From: Diploptera punctata
Lineage: Eukaryota; Arthropoda; Insecta; Blattodea; Blaberidae
Direction of reading: 5' to 3'
Assembly (NCBI GenBank): GCA_030220185.1
Contig: JASPKZ010002337.1
Span: 529,501 to 593,500, forward strand
Length of the DNA stretch: 64,000 nt
Program-made: the position numbers and the translations under genes
Shown here: one piece after another, positions 1-10,330 of the stretch
Layout of the letters: each line of letters begins with the position of its first letter
Numbering within the stretch: the first letter of the stretch is position 1
Notes under the pieces: model-generated
The model's database searches: none
Told to the model about the DNA's origin: nothing
What the model saw: only the letters and a program-made list of their open reading frames with translations

Positions 1-404
1 CGTTCGGACGATTCGTTCCAACATAAATGTCTCTCGTTTAATTAATAAAATGGTAATTTAAACTTTATTCCAACTTTGTTCATTGATCTGACACTGTGCG
101 CTTTATTTGTTGGAGCGCGCTCTACAGGGTGTCGCATTTTATCTTGACCACTCTAAATAACTCTGTAGGAAAAACTGTTCTACACTTAATTTATAACCAA
201 CAAGTAATCAACAAACTAATAAGAAAACAAAAAAGAAAATAAGAATTAACGAATACAACTCGACAAAGAAACAAATGTAAATAAATCAAAATGGATAACC
301 ATCACATATACAAGAAACGAAACAATAAACTGATCATAACAATAAAAAAACACTATAAAACGTAAGAATAGTATAAAAAAACTAATAATAAACTAAACAT
401 TATT
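1..404. other. AT-rich sequence, nothing recognised
   Basis: No coding potential, tRNA-like boxes or recognisable repeat copy elsewhere in the window were seen. Confidence 0.5.
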
Positions 405-905
405 TCAATTGTAAAAAAATGTACCTTATAAAACAGTCTTCATCAACTATAATAACTTCTGTTACAAACGTTGTGCCAAAATTAAAATTTAAAGCTTTTC
501 GAATGCATGCTTCATCTTCAGAAATTCTTAATGGTACTGTTTTAAATTATTTGTATATCGTATACAAAGGGCTTTCGTTGTTTGGTGTGTTCTCATTTAT
601 CAAATTGTTATTTTTGCTTTCTTGATAATTTCAATTCTTCCAGGATGTTGATTTTTGTTTATTATTTTCTTTGTGAATTATTGACAATGTTTTATCTATT
701 TTGTTAAATTGATGACCGGTTTCTGAAATTTGTTCAGCAAAACTTGATTTTCCTTAAAATTTAAAACAATACCATAAGAATCACTGAAGATGAAACATAT
801 ATTTTAAAAGCTTTGAATTTTAATATTGGGACAGCATTTATAACAGAAGTTCTTATTGTTGAGGACCACTGTTTTATAAGGTACAAATTGTTTTTATAAT
901 TGAAC
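405..905 (-). mobile_element. Penelope-like element remnant inside a long inverted repeat
   Basis: Two arms of about 145 bp (405-550 and 758-905) are imperfect reverse complements. The central 208 bp reads on the minus strand as a broken PLE C-terminus: a HQFNKIDKTLSIIH-like segment, then a NLINE motif and SPLYTIY. The same block follows the GIY-YIG endonuclease domain in Penelope-like proteins and recurs on the plus strand at 1480-1697. Both arms carry the CATCTTCAG/CTGAAGATG motif seen in other foldbacks here. I infer a 5'-truncated PLE with an inverted copy of its 3' terminal region at its 5' side. Stops and frameshifts make it inactive. PLE assignment is good; the mechanism is inferred. 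Confidence 0.6.
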
Positions 906-999
906 TTCAACGGTGTTGAAACATGATTATAAAAAGTATAAATAACATTATATAAAATAGAAGAGAAGACGCAGCAGCAAAACAACAACACAGGAGTTT

Positions 1000-1215
1000 C
1001 TTCTTCTTCTTCTTCTTCTTACAAAGATTAAACCTTATTGGATCGTTCCGGCTTCAAGTATCACAGCTGTGTCCATCTCTTTCGTGGGCGTCCCGGATAT
1101 CGTTTTCTTCTTCTCGGTTGATAGTTAAGACTTTTCCAAGGCAATATTTGGTATCCATTCTGCTGACACGTTTACATGATTTTCTCCTACATTCTTCTAT
1201 TTTATCTGTCATACT
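1000..1215 (-). mobile_element. LINE 3' end fragment (GRPRKRW family)
   Basis: On the minus strand this reads HVNRM, then RRRKRYPGRPRKRW with a frame break, then EAGTIQ, and runs into a (TTC)n tail at 1003-1019. HxxRM followed by GRPRxRW is the usual C-terminus of insect LINE reverse transcriptase ORFs. Only the last ~60 codons remain, so the clade cannot be named. Confidence 0.6.
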
Positions 1216-1470
1216 GAATATTTGTAGTTTTTATGAATATCTTCACTTAGTTTAGAGAAGATGACTTGAATAAACTCCCGCAGTCCTGGAAGCGGTAAGA
1301 TAGCCCTATTATCAGGATGGTTTTGCGCTGCTCTCGTAACGCAGTCAGGGCTAAATTCTAATTATTGACAAGCTCCAAATGAGTATATAAACTTAAATAC
1401 AATAGTTGAGAAAAATGTTATAGGCCTATAGGACGGACAGACAGAAGTTTTAAATAAGATATAACGAGCA
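1216..1470. other. No feature recognised
   Basis: Slightly GC-richer around 1275-1350, but no open frame or repeat partner was seen in the window. Confidence 0.4.
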
Positions 1471-1479
1471 TTTCATTGA

Positions 1480-1697
1480 TTTCATAAAAAATGGAAGCAA
1501 ATCAAGTTTCGCTAAGCATGTTACAAACACAGTCATCAGTTCAACACAATAGAAAAAAAAACTTCTCAATAATTTATAGAGAAAATAATAACCGGAAAGT
1601 AAGGATGTTAGAAGAAATACAAATTATGAAAGAAACAAGAAACGATAACTTGTTGAACGAGATACAAGTTAATTTGAATATTCTTCTAACAGTTTAG
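1480..1697 (+). mobile_element. Penelope-like element C-terminal fragment
   Basis: A 68-codon frame (ATG 1491, stop 1695-1697) ends with FSIIYRENNNRKVRMLEE, IQIMKETRNDNLLNE. This matches the PLE tail after GIY-YIG: a histidine/glutamine-rich helix, an LEExEIxK motif and a terminal LNE. A very similar stretch occurs at 44575-44625. The frame is short and truncated at both ends, so it is a relic. Confidence 0.55.
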
Positions 1698-1884
1698 TGA
1701 AAAATATCCTACATTAGTCATTGAGGATGTAGTGAAAAAACAACAGAGTTTACAGGCGAGTTAACATTGAGCATATATTATGCTCGTAGTCTAATTTAAT
1801 TGAATATAAAGGATATATATCGACATTATGGAAAAAGCGTTTATGTCGTTTAGATAGGACCATATATGAACGAGTTTATGCATC

Positions 1885-2080
1885 GTATTTAGTTTCACAT
1901 AAAGATCGTGTAGCTCACTGTTATGAAATCTTCTCCATTCATCTGTCTGTTCATCTCTCTTTGTCCAGAAAATTTTCCTAACAACTTTATTTTAAAATAC
2001 TCGTAATATTTTATCCACCCCTAAAGTAAGAGTCCATGTTTCGCATCCATATATCTGGGAGAATTACAGTAACTATAATT
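1885..2080 (-). mobile_element. LINE family A fragment (copy A12)
   Basis: Minus-strand sequence matches positions around 49070-49250 of the best family A copy (FENKVLRKIFGPKRDEQ region), with many substitutions and indels. It is an old internal fragment without recognisable ends. Confidence 0.6.
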
Positions 2081-2420
2081 GATTATACAAAACAATTTTT
2101 TTAATGCATAATTTATTAACGAAGTGCATACGATAGGTCTATATTGGAATGAAATAACAACTGGATTCTTTGTATGGTAGAAGTTTTAATACTGCAGAGG
2201 AACAGATTTATTGAAGTTATCCCAATGTTGTTGGCAGTATGATCAAAATTTATTCAATTAGAGGTACACTCAGATTTATTAAAATTTGCTGGATAAAACA
2301 TCACTGTAGACACATAGGAGAAAAGTTGAGAGTTTAAACAGTTGCGACTGTGTGTCCACTTATCATCTAGTACAGTACATCAAACTCATTTAAACCGAAG
2401 GTTATTTCATATCTAAATCT
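2081..2420. other. No feature recognised
   Basis: AT-rich, without ORF or repeat partner identified. Confidence 0.4.
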
Positions 2421-2715
2421 CTATAATAGAGTAGCCCAGTGTTGAGCCATAGCCTCTCCTTTGTTAGGAGTTAATAGACCAAGTTCATTTTAGTTACCTT
2501 AATTGCCCAATTATGCCATGAATGGCATGCGGTCAACACACCAACTCAATGCGACATCTAGCAGGAAACTAAGGTACAATGCGTTCGTAGCTCTGCCGAA
2601 CCGTTCCGCGGAGGCTTTGGGTGAGTATTTGCGAACCTTCCGCCAGAGCTACACGTACTCGGCTGGCAAGTCATTGGTACGGAACACTACCTACTGTGCT
2701 AAAATTACAAATTAC
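2420..2715. repeat. SINE-like repeat E tail region, left half of an inverted pair
   Basis: Positions 2425-2580 match 39300-39440 in the same orientation (shared GGCATGCGGTCAACA and GACATCTAG blocks). Positions 2596-2700 are an imperfect reverse complement of 3307-3415. It therefore belongs to a several-hundred-bp interspersed repeat. The unit boundary is unclear because other elements interrupt it. Confidence 0.5.
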
Positions 2716-2771
2716 TACTGTACTAACTTACATTAGGTTTACCTGCATCACAACAAGTGTTAAAAATGATG

Positions 2772-2780
2772 ATTATTATG

Positions 2781-2870
<90 letters not shown>

Positions 2871-2873
2871 TTT
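2772..2873. repeat. (ATT)n microsatellite
   Basis: About 100 bp of near-perfect ATT repeats. The apparent poly-Tyr and poly-Ile frames over it are artefacts of the repeat. Confidence 0.97.
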
Positions 2874-2879
2874 AGCACA

Positions 2880-3305
2880 GTAGGTAGTGCTCCACCATCC
2901 CCTGTACGAAAAAAAAACACCAGATTACGTTTATATAACACTTTGGCTAGACCAGTGTTGACCTATGGTAGTGAAGCATAGACACTAAAAAGACAACATG
3001 AAAGCAAAATAACGGCTTGTGAAATTAAATTCATGCGCAGAACAGCAGGTTACACCAGATGGGATCGGAAAAGGAACACCGATATCTTAAAAGAATTTAA
3101 GAATACGCCAATTTTGGAATATATTAAACAGTACCAACTAAATTGGAAACACCATCTAGAAAGAATGAGTTCAAATCGGATCCCCAAAGCTGTTTATAAT
3201 TATATACCAAGAGGACGAAGATCACTGGGCCGTCCTATGAAACGCTGGAGGGGAAATTTTCTATAGGATCGTAACAGGCCTTGGCCTAATGCTTGGAAGG
3301 AAGAA
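2880..3305 (+). mobile_element. LINE family B C-terminal fragment
   Basis: Broken frame reads TRLRLYNTLARPVLTYGSEA, then MRRTAGYTRWDRKRNTDI, WKHHLERM, PKAVYNYIPRGRR and LGRPMKRW. This is the post-RT region of insect LINE ORF2 proteins. The same region is in two minus-strand copies at 58316-59092 and 61489-62400. A TAG stop follows GSEA near 2980 and a frameshift follows. It ends in a GAAGAAGAAGG tail, as in other copies. Confidence 0.7.
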
Positions 3306-3640
3306 GAAGGTAGTGCTCCGTATCAATGACCAGTGACTTGCCGGTCGTGTACGTATAACTCTGGCGGAAGGCACGCCAATAATCACATATTCCAAGGCCA
3401 CCGAGGAACGGTCCGACCGAGCAATGAACGCATTGTATTACTAGGATGTTTGAGATCGGTAAATTTTGCTTAGAGGTCGTTTTATTCAAGCTTAAGGACC
3501 TTTTACGGGCCTGAAAATCTTCAGACTCGGGTCCCACGCCTTAAAGTCCCTCCCGGAAGACTTGCTTCTTAGATTTTTCCATCGAAAAGGCAGGAGCATA
3601 ACCACTAGTTCACCGCGTACAACACATAAGCTATTATAAA
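3306..3640 (-). mobile_element. tRNA-headed SINE family E, degenerate copy
   Basis: 3440-3620 matches 39470-39690 (shared AAATTTTGCTTAGAGGTC and TTCAAGCTTAAGGA). In the better copy the right end on the minus strand is tRNA-like with a B-box close to GGTTCAAATCC. Here the head has decayed. 3307-3415 forms the right arm of the inverted pair with 2596-2700. Confidence 0.5.
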
Positions 3641-3825
3641 ATCTCTCGCAGGCCAAATATGGACTACACACGTAACCATTGTTAAAACCTATCGATTATT
3701 TTTTTGGGCGATTTCTTGCTCAGTGCCGATTCATATATAGGCCTATAGTTAATAACTATTCCAATGATAATAAATGTATGTTAAGAAAATAATACAACGT
3801 ATATATTTAAATTTTATTTATAACT

Positions 3826-4490
3826 AGCGGACCTGGCAAACGTCCTGCCCGAACATTCTATTCTCGTGTCATGGCCACACGATAAAAATATGTTACATTT
3901 TTACCGTAAAATTAATTAATTAATAAGTTCCAAAAAAAAAACTCCTCGCTGTCATCTGTTGTGGCTCAAGAAGCTTGCATTATAACGTCACATTGTGGTC
4001 ACGCGGAATATGTCGATAATGCAGATGACTACACATTTGACATAAAAAAGTCCTATGACACGATCGTAGGCGCCATCTACCGGATCCATTTGTGAATCTA
4101 AACCATCCAGAGATCCAATCAGACACACACACACACACATACATTCATACACACACAAAATTTCATCAAAATTGGTCCTCTCGTTTAGGCAGTTTTTAAT
4201 TTCGGATTTCAAGTAAACCTCCACTTCTAATTGTCCGATTTCGCTGATTTTTTGATAATATCTACCTCGGTTTATTTTAATATGATATACTGAGTTTTGT
4301 TGTGATATCAAATAAATGTGACCGCTAGAGAGATTTTTAAATGTTCGTTTCAGGTGAACTCCTACACCTAATGATTTTAGAAATTAATATATAACGGGTG
4401 AACACTTGCCGAATTTTCACGAAGCTCGGTTTAACGGTTTAGAAGACTATAAAGGACATACATATATACATTATTTTTTATATAAGTTAT
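3826..4490 (+). repeat. Interspersed repeat family I, copy 1
   Basis: Begins ACTAGCGGACCTGGC and shares blocks with 12563-13452: the CTGTTGTGGCTC segment, a CA-rich stretch (4121-4158 here), TTTCGGATTTCAAGTAAAC and GTGACCGCTAGAGAGATTT. Ends in TA-rich sequence. No coding capacity was seen, and the class is not known to me. Confidence 0.6.
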
Positions 4491-5048
4491 ATAGATTCAC
4501 CAAATTCGGCCACGCTCCGCTGTGGCTCAATCTGATATAAAATGAATGGGAAAGTAAATAAAAGTATTCTAGCGAACTAGAATATTCAGAAAAGAATAAC
4601 TGATAACAGAAATTTTGCAAACGTAGATACCAAAGGTTTCTGTTATTATTCTCAAGTCGTTTTAATATTTCCGAGTGTACCATTTAACTGTTGAATGTAA
4701 AATATTAATATTTTTATATATTTGTTGAAATGTAGTACTATAAATTAACGTTTTTCAAGTGAAAGTTTATATTTTAAGAAAAATGTGTAATTCATGATAT
4801 AATTTATATGTAAAAAGAATGAATAATGGCTTTACAATTGTGAATTTTTATATGCAAACTTTCAAGTTTATGATTTGATGTAGTAGGATATAATAATTTA
4901 TGTAAAATATAGTAAGCTTATATATATTATCTGTTTTCTGTAAATAGTTGTTGTGTTTTTGTGTATGAGAATATAACGTTTCGATATTAATAAAGATAAT
5001 TTTAAAACAAATCTTAATGAGACATGTTGGTTTTTATAGTACAATTGC
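4491..5048. other. AT-rich, nothing recognised
   Basis: No ORF of note, no repeat partner and no tRNA-like boxes were seen. Confidence 0.4.
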
Positions 5049-5474
5049 ACGGCGTTATGCATCAACCGGCTATGCGCTATTATGTACGTTTCGTGAAAAA
5101 TACGTTTAAAGATTATCAATCTTCACTATTTATTGTAGCGCCAAATTAACAATACTGGATATTGCAAGTTATTTTCCTTGTTTGACAGTTATGCATCAAC
5201 AATCTAGGAGCGGGAAAAATTGGCACTTAGCTGCGTGATGCAAAATTTAGATTAGTGTTTATGAATTTCTGGTTTCATAGCCGTTTGTTTCAAAACATAG
5301 AATATCTTATAGGACTGATTGCGTTTGCATTTTCTTTAATAATAAGAATATATTTAATATATGACGCTAAAAGTTTACGTACACTTACTTCATAAGCCAG
5401 TGCAACAGATAGCAAAAATTCACAATTTCTTAAATGGCGTTTAGCCGGTTGATGCATAATATCATCCAATTATG
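5049..5474. mobile_element. MITE H, copy 1
   Basis: About 425 bp closely matching 36615-37054. Near its ends it carries inverted motifs TTATGCATCAACCGGCT and AGCCGGTTGATGCATAA, with an internal TTATGCATCAACAATCT. No coding sequence. Short TIRs and dispersed copies suggest a non-autonomous DNA transposon. The superfamily is not assigned because no target duplication is clear. Confidence 0.6.
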
Positions 5475-5544
5475 GAGTAGTATTTAGGAAATCGTCCTTC
5501 ATGACTCCCTTTTTCCTTTCCTAATTTTCATTTTATAATGTCAC

Positions 5545-5770
5545 ACTCTAATACTAGTAGTCACCTTTCCCTTGGTCTACCTATTATTTTACTTTCTATC
5601 ATCACACTATTTAAAGTATTTCCGAGCATTCTATTTTCATTATTTCTACAAACATGTCCTAGCCAAACGAGTCTAAATGATTTTATAAATTTTACAAAAT
5701 CCTGACCTTTACATATATACATATTTCTTGTTTGCCATATTCCACTTTCACATACTGTCAACACTTCTAA
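5545..5770 (-). mobile_element. LINE C-terminal fragment (family H-type)
   Basis: Minus-strand frame (67 codons, 5561-5764) reads WQTRNMYICKGQDFVKFIKS, then FRLVWLGHVCRNNENRM and IIGRPRE. WxGHVxR and GRPR are the usual LINE C-terminal motifs. It differs from families A and B. Relic. Confidence 0.55.
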
Positions 5771-5806
5771 AATTCATATTAAAGTACCATCGAGGTTATA
5801 TAATAA

Positions 5807-6005
5807 GATATTAAATATAAAACTGGTATCTGTTAGGTCAGTTGCCCTGAACTAAATTATTAAACTTCATTAAGTAGTTCGAATATGGAGACCTTTCAAA
5901 AACAATGTTTCATCTTCTGCATTTTAACTGGTACTACTTAACGAAGTTTAATTAATTTAGTTGAGGACGACTGACCAAACAGTTACCAATTTTATATTTA
6001 ATATC
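5807..6005. repeat. Long inverted repeat, 72-bp arms
   Basis: Arms 5807-5878 and 5933-6005 are imperfect reverse complements, and the 54-nt loop contains CATCTTCTGC. Probably another PLE-derived foldback, judged from arm length and loop motif; no PLE coding remains. Confidence 0.6.
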
Positions 6006-6531
6006 TTTTCACATACTGGTCCAAACATTTTTCTAATATTTTTCACTCAAATACCCATAATGCAATTTCATCTTCTGTGTTTAGTGTGTGTGTTTCAGCT
6101 GCATGTGTTAAACTTGTCTTACCAGCGTTTTATTTTAATTTTATACTCATCATCCTATCATTCACATATGTCATTTTACGTTGGGTTTTAACTCAAAGAA
6201 GGGAGTCCACGTCCTTTTGTGGTCAAAAATAAATTGTTTGTGATCCACAGTTAAAATCCCTTTCCCGACAGGTCGTGCCACTATAAGGCCCGGGTGACGT
6301 GTGACGCATTTAATTGCTTTGATGGAATAAATATATATATATATTTATTTATTTAATATATACAACTTTCCTCAATAGAGGATTGCCTCAAGGACAAAGT
6401 AATACAGACAATTAATTTTTGGAATTGATGAAATACATTTTGTAAATACATTTTAAAAAATTCAAACTGTAGGCCTAATTGAAGCATATATACTATAAAG
6501 TAGAAATTTTGTAAATATGGTTTCTTAAAAT
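6006..6531. other. No gene recognised; short (AT)n near 6330-6348
   Basis: AT-rich. A short TA-type microsatellite is present. The 76-codon frame at 5961-6191 overlaps the foldback arm and has no recognisable domain. Confidence 0.4.
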
Positions 6532-6957
6532 TTAAATTGATCCTCTAATGGCAGCGATGGCAATTTTAGAAAGATACACCCTGTCCAAATCTAAGGAATT
6601 CCAAAATTTGGCTAAGAATCCTGGTATAGTACCTCTTGCCCCGATCATCAATCCTGTGACAGTTATACTATCTAGTTGGTATTTATCTTTGTAATAGTCA
6701 ATTGTTGGCTTATATATGGCTTTCTTTTCAGAGTCAACTTCCTCAGGTTGGCCACTATGAGTCTCAAAACGAATTGTGGGATCTAATATCATACCAATTT
6801 TAGAAAATGGTCTAAATGCAATAATATCTATTCGTCTGTTACTGCCATTAGTGGCCACACCATGAACTTCCTCATAAACTGTGTATTCAAAATCTCGCAA
6901 GGCTTCTGCCATCATATATAATGAACATTTTAGTAGGTTCTGTCGCCTGTAGTCCAC
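6532..6957 (-). mobile_element. LINE fragment with restriction-like endonuclease domain
   Basis: Open 141-codon minus-strand frame. It reads NGSNRRIDIIAF (residues ~37-48), then MILDPTIRFE (~56-65), a Lys/Tyr-rich helix, and ITVTGLMIGARGTIP (~98-112). R-x-D followed by DPT..E and a GARG-type motif resembles the PD-(D/E)XK endonuclease at the C-terminus of R2-like retrotransposons, which cuts the target for priming. The frame has no ATG at its upstream end (reading starts at GTG). It is cut off exactly where SINE B begins (6958), so it is interrupted rather than complete. It is the only RLE-type LINE piece in the window. Family identification is from motif memory. Confidence 0.55.
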
Positions 6958-7235
6958 GCCATAGCGTAGTTGTTAAGGCAATACTCCACAAGGCGGAAGG
7001 TCGAGGTTTCGAGTCCCAGTGGGTCAAGGATTTTAATCTGACCTAAACCTTTTGGCGGCACCATGGCCCTGGAAGCTACTCAGTCTCTAAAGGAAATGAG
7101 TACCAGATGCTTGTTCTATGGGTAAAGGCGGCCTTCATGCAGGGCTGAAAACCCCGCTGACATCAAGTGTCGATTTCCTATAAAATGTGGGAGCCTTAAT
7201 CTTCTAAGGCCTATAGTGGGATCACTTTACCTTTA
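6958..7235 (+). mobile_element. tRNA-derived SINE family B, copy 1
   Basis: Starts CGCCATAGCGTAGTTG with a tRNA-like A-box, then a B-box-like GGTTTCGAGTCC at about 7008. The conserved body (AAGGAAATGAGTACCAG, GGGAGCCTTAATCTTCT, AGTGGGATCACTTTACC) recurs at 38431-38680 (+) and 44015-44320 (-). Confidence 0.75.
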
Positions 7236-7304
7236 TATGTACAGAGTGCAACATAAGTTAGTTAACCGAAAATGCAAATGCATCTATTATTTTCTGTAGG
7301 CTAC

Positions 7305-7768
7305 AGCAATAATTACAAATAAGAATGAGATGCACAAAGAAATTAAACATAGGTTCAGTTCTGGAAATGCGTGCTATTATGCATTACAGGGACTCTTGTT
7401 GTCCCAAATACTTTCAAAAAACGTTAAACTGAAAATATATAAAACTATTATTCTACCAGTTACATTATATGGATGCGTAACATGGACTCTTACTTTATGG
7501 AAGGAAAGGAGATTTACGAGTATTTGAGAATAAAGTTCTTAGGAACATTTTTGGATCAAAGAGAGATGAACAGACAGGTGAATGGAGAAGATTGCATAAT
7601 AGCAAACTACATAGTCTTTATAGGAAGTCAGATATAATATGAATAGTTAAGTTTCGTAGACTGTTATGGACAGGATATGTGGCACGAATGGAGAATGAAA
7701 GACGTGCATGGAAGCTTCTTGTAGGAAAATCAGAGTTGGTAGACCAAGAATGAGGTGGCAGAATTAAA
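7305..7768 (+). mobile_element. LINE family A copy A1, 5' part
   Basis: Reads MHKEIKHRFSSGNACYYALQ, then YKTIILPVTLYGCVTWTLT, then after frame breaks the RDEQTGEWRRL and KPDII regions, matching the 48543-49520 copy. Interrupted by SINE A at 7787; its 3' end resumes at ~8165. Stops and frameshifts are present. Confidence 0.75.
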
Positions 7769-7786
7769 TTTATTTATTTATTTATT

Positions 7787-8128
7787 GTCCACCGCTGTGG
7801 TCTCGAGGTAGCGTGCTGCCTTGTCACGCAGCGGGCCCGAGTTCGATCCCCGGTCGGGACAGTTTTTCTGGGTGAGGTTTTTTACCGGGCCTTTTCCCCA
7901 CCTGTAAGACAAACGTCAGGAAAACTTTAAGGCCCAACCGGTCCCCGAAATCATATGGCCGTCATCATCATCATCACCCTTACCATTATCATTATCCTTC
8001 ACCGGTAGGGAAAGCAACGGGAAGCTACCACACCTACAATTCCCTAGTAAAGCTGCAAAGCACAGCATGAAAATGCTATGATTGCACTGAAAGACCTGCC
8101 CTCATGCAGAATTACTATGGATGGATTT
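7787..8128 (+). mobile_element. tRNA-derived SINE family A, copy 1, inserted in LINE A1
   Basis: The head GTCCACCGCTGTGGTCTCGA resembles a tRNA 5' half. The B-box GTTCGATCCC lies near 7842. The body has the CCTGTAAGACAAACGTCAGG segment and the CATCATCATC run, and the 3' end is CTATGGATGG. It is flanked on both sides by ATTT repeats (7768-7786 and 8129-8147) that may be a target duplication but are ambiguous because they are simple sequence. Confidence 0.85.
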
Positions 8129-8146
8129 ATTTATTTATTTATTTAT

Positions 8147-8310
8147 CAGCTCCAAAAAAAATCCAGATCACCTTTAACCATGATTTGAGGGAAGTAGATT
8201 ATACAGGGAATGATTGGAAAACATCTTAAGATAAGGATGTACATACATCCTTATGGACAGCTTATGTCCGCTCGGCCATAAACCTACGGGTTGTATAGTG
8301 TCAGTTAGTT
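8147..8310 (+). mobile_element. LINE family A copy A1, 3' end
   Basis: From ~8165 it continues the LINE interrupted upstream: CATGATTTGAGGGAAGTAG, TACAGGGAATGATTGG, then GGGTTGTATAGTGTCAGTTAGTTAG, where the family A 3' tail is GT(T/A)A-rich. About 20 bp (8147-8165) of extra A-rich sequence sits between the SINE flank and the LINE and is unexplained. Confidence 0.7.
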
Positions 8311-8469
8311 AGGTTACAATATCTATACAAAAAAACAACTACCGAAATTGTTCAAAGTTAGAAAATTACCTCAAGCAGTAGTGTCTGTGTTATTTTTTTT
8401 TTTAATTTTTCCCCCTTATTGTTTTACCTTTTTCTTTGTTTGTTTTACCTGTTTGTTAACTTTCTTTAA

Positions 8470-8790
8470 TTCTCACATAGACACAAGGACAGGACACACA
8501 CACCCAGATCCAAGGTGGAGATTTAAAATCCCCTACCCCTCCAGGAATCGAACCCGGGTCGCCGGAGTGGAAGGTAGGGCTCTACCGACTACGCCACGTC
8601 GACGGCCTTATTTTTTTTTAAACGAACATCTTTGTTAACCTTTTTATGTTATTAACGCATACAAACACAATACAGGACACACACCCAGACGCAATGTGGA
8701 GATTTAAAATCCCCTACTCCGCCGGGAATCGAACCCGGGTCGCCAGAGTGGAAGGTAGGGACTCTGCCGACTACGCCACGACGACGGAAT
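8470..8790 (-). mobile_element. Two adjacent tRNA-derived SINE D heads
   Basis: Two direct copies (~8470-8610 and ~8655-8790) read on the minus strand as GGCGTAGTCGGCAGAGT followed by a B-box GGTTCGATTCCCGG. Each continues into GGGGATTTTAAATCTCCAC and TGTGTGTCCTG. They are separated by a T-rich spacer and look like a tandem SINE or a partial duplication. Fold and anticodon are not tRNA-like enough for a functional tRNA. Confidence 0.7.
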
Positions 8791-8819
8791 GTTCAAACCC
8801 CCAGTTTCAACCAATCTGA

Positions 8820-8875
8820 TTTGTTTCCTTGTAACCATGTGCAGTGGTTAACTGACTTATGCCGCAGCCTGTATA
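8820..8875. repeat. Short repeat shared with 21605-21655
   Basis: The CCTTGTAACCATGTGCAGT segment with GGTTAACTGACTTATGCC recurs at 21617-21655. Function unknown. Confidence 0.4.
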
Positions 8876-9430
8876 TACATTTAGGTCATGGTTATTTTCG
8901 GTGTTAGCATCGGCGAAGATGTATATTTTTTATATATATTTTCATGAGAACAAACTCAATAGCTCCATTCCTTCGGAATTCGCAAGTGTAGTAAATTGAT
9001 ACACTGTAAGCGTATAGTCATAGTTGATGAGATACACTGATCAATGCATGACACAAACAGGTCATGTTTTGTTGCAAATAACTATCAGCGATGAGATAGT
9101 CATTAATGTGGTTGGTAGTAGAATGTTCTGTGTTGTGCTGATCACAAGGGGAGTGTCGACATGCACTTGAAAGGAATAACTCAACTTTATGGCGCTTAGA
9201 TTGCAAAACCTTCCCATCGTTACTGATCCGGAATAATGTAATTTGTGTTGTAGGTAGAGCGTTACAAACTGGTATGTTAACTTTGTTATAGTTATACCGA
9301 GTGTTTCAATAGCTCTATCATTCTTGAGGGCCCAACAGTACATTATCTTTCCCTTCATTTTCCATAGTATACATTCTTGTAAAATAATTATTACTAATTG
9401 TTACTCTACGTACTACTTCTGTATTTACTA

Positions 9431-9657
9431 GGGCTAGGATTTTGTATGTAATAAAAGATAAGATTGCAATGCAGATAGTATATATTATTCAACTTGTTTG
9501 TGTGTGAAACCAAGTTAAAAAAAAAGTCAGAAGTCTAACTTCTCATAATACTATTCAACTGTTTGTGTGTGTAACAAAAACAAAAGACAGTTATAAGTCT
9601 AACTTGTCATTATACTATGTTGCAATCTTAACTTTTAGTACATTAAAATCCTAGCTC
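9431..9657. mobile_element. MITE F, copy 1 (two internal repeat units)
   Basis: About 39-bp TIRs, starting GGGCTAGGATTT and ending AAATCCTAGCTC, are flanked by TA on both sides. The inside holds two ~64-bp tandem units (AAGTCTAACTT, ACTATTCAACTGTTTGTGTG). TA flanks and TIRs suggest a Tc1/mariner-type MITE. Copy 2 at 23229-23563 has more units. Confidence 0.75.
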
Positions 9658-9829
9658 TATCTTTACTAACAACTTATGACATTATTTTACAATGTTTAGG
9701 TGTTTATGTATTTGTTTATTTACGAGAAACATGGTAATATTACATTTTTAGACGATATTGTGAAACTCGCTAGCCATTTTACCCTCTTCTTCCAATACTG
9801 CCACCACTAACAATTCAATTATATATGTT

Positions 9830-10140
9830 TTTGTTAGGTTAGTACTATTATTATTAGGTTATTGTTAGTGTACACTTCAGTAAATGATATGCATGTAATT
9901 AATTTTGTTAGGTTAGGAAGGGAGAAGTTAGTGTACGTCCATTCCTAATAAACATATGGGAATTTATTTCGAAGGTTGGTCATACCTCATATGCTGCCAT
10001 CTAGCGACAGCTTTATAAACTTTCTGTAGGACTTCAAAGATATGTGATTCCATCTAGCGACAATTCTATAAACTCATGCCCATGCGCACTGTTATTCTGT
10101 AGGAATTTGAAAATATATTGGGAAAGGTAAAGTACTGTTT
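9830..10140. repeat. Interspersed repeat family J, copy 1
   Basis: Shares AATTAATTTTGTTAGG, GGAATTTATT-CGAAGGTTGG and the ATGCGCACTG...ATTCTGTAG region with 52495-52760. No coding. Contains two CCATCTAGCGACA motifs about 50 bp apart. Confidence 0.55.
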
Positions 10141-10224
10141 CTCCAAGTCACTTCTTCCTCAAAACCTAGAATACATACTTTTAGTTATATAACTGTGAAA
10201 TTTCACAGTAGAGCCTCCGACCAG

Positions 10225-10330
10225 GAAATATTAACTAGAAGTACTCGCCACTGAAGATGTCCTCCGCAGTTGAGGGAGACGTCTGGAATAAACACCAGTC
10301 ATGGACCGCGGCCACAAACCCCGAAATGTC
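10225..10330 (+). mobile_element. PLE 3'-terminal-like fragment
   Basis: CACTGAAGATGTCCTCCGCAG followed by a short complementary segment and GACGTCTGG resembles the hairpin-containing 3' noncoding end of Penelope-like elements. Short and isolated. Confidence 0.35.

Noticed and set aside
2723..2981. Three ORFs with poly-Ile/poly-Tyr runs
   Set aside because: Pure translation of the (ATT)n microsatellite.
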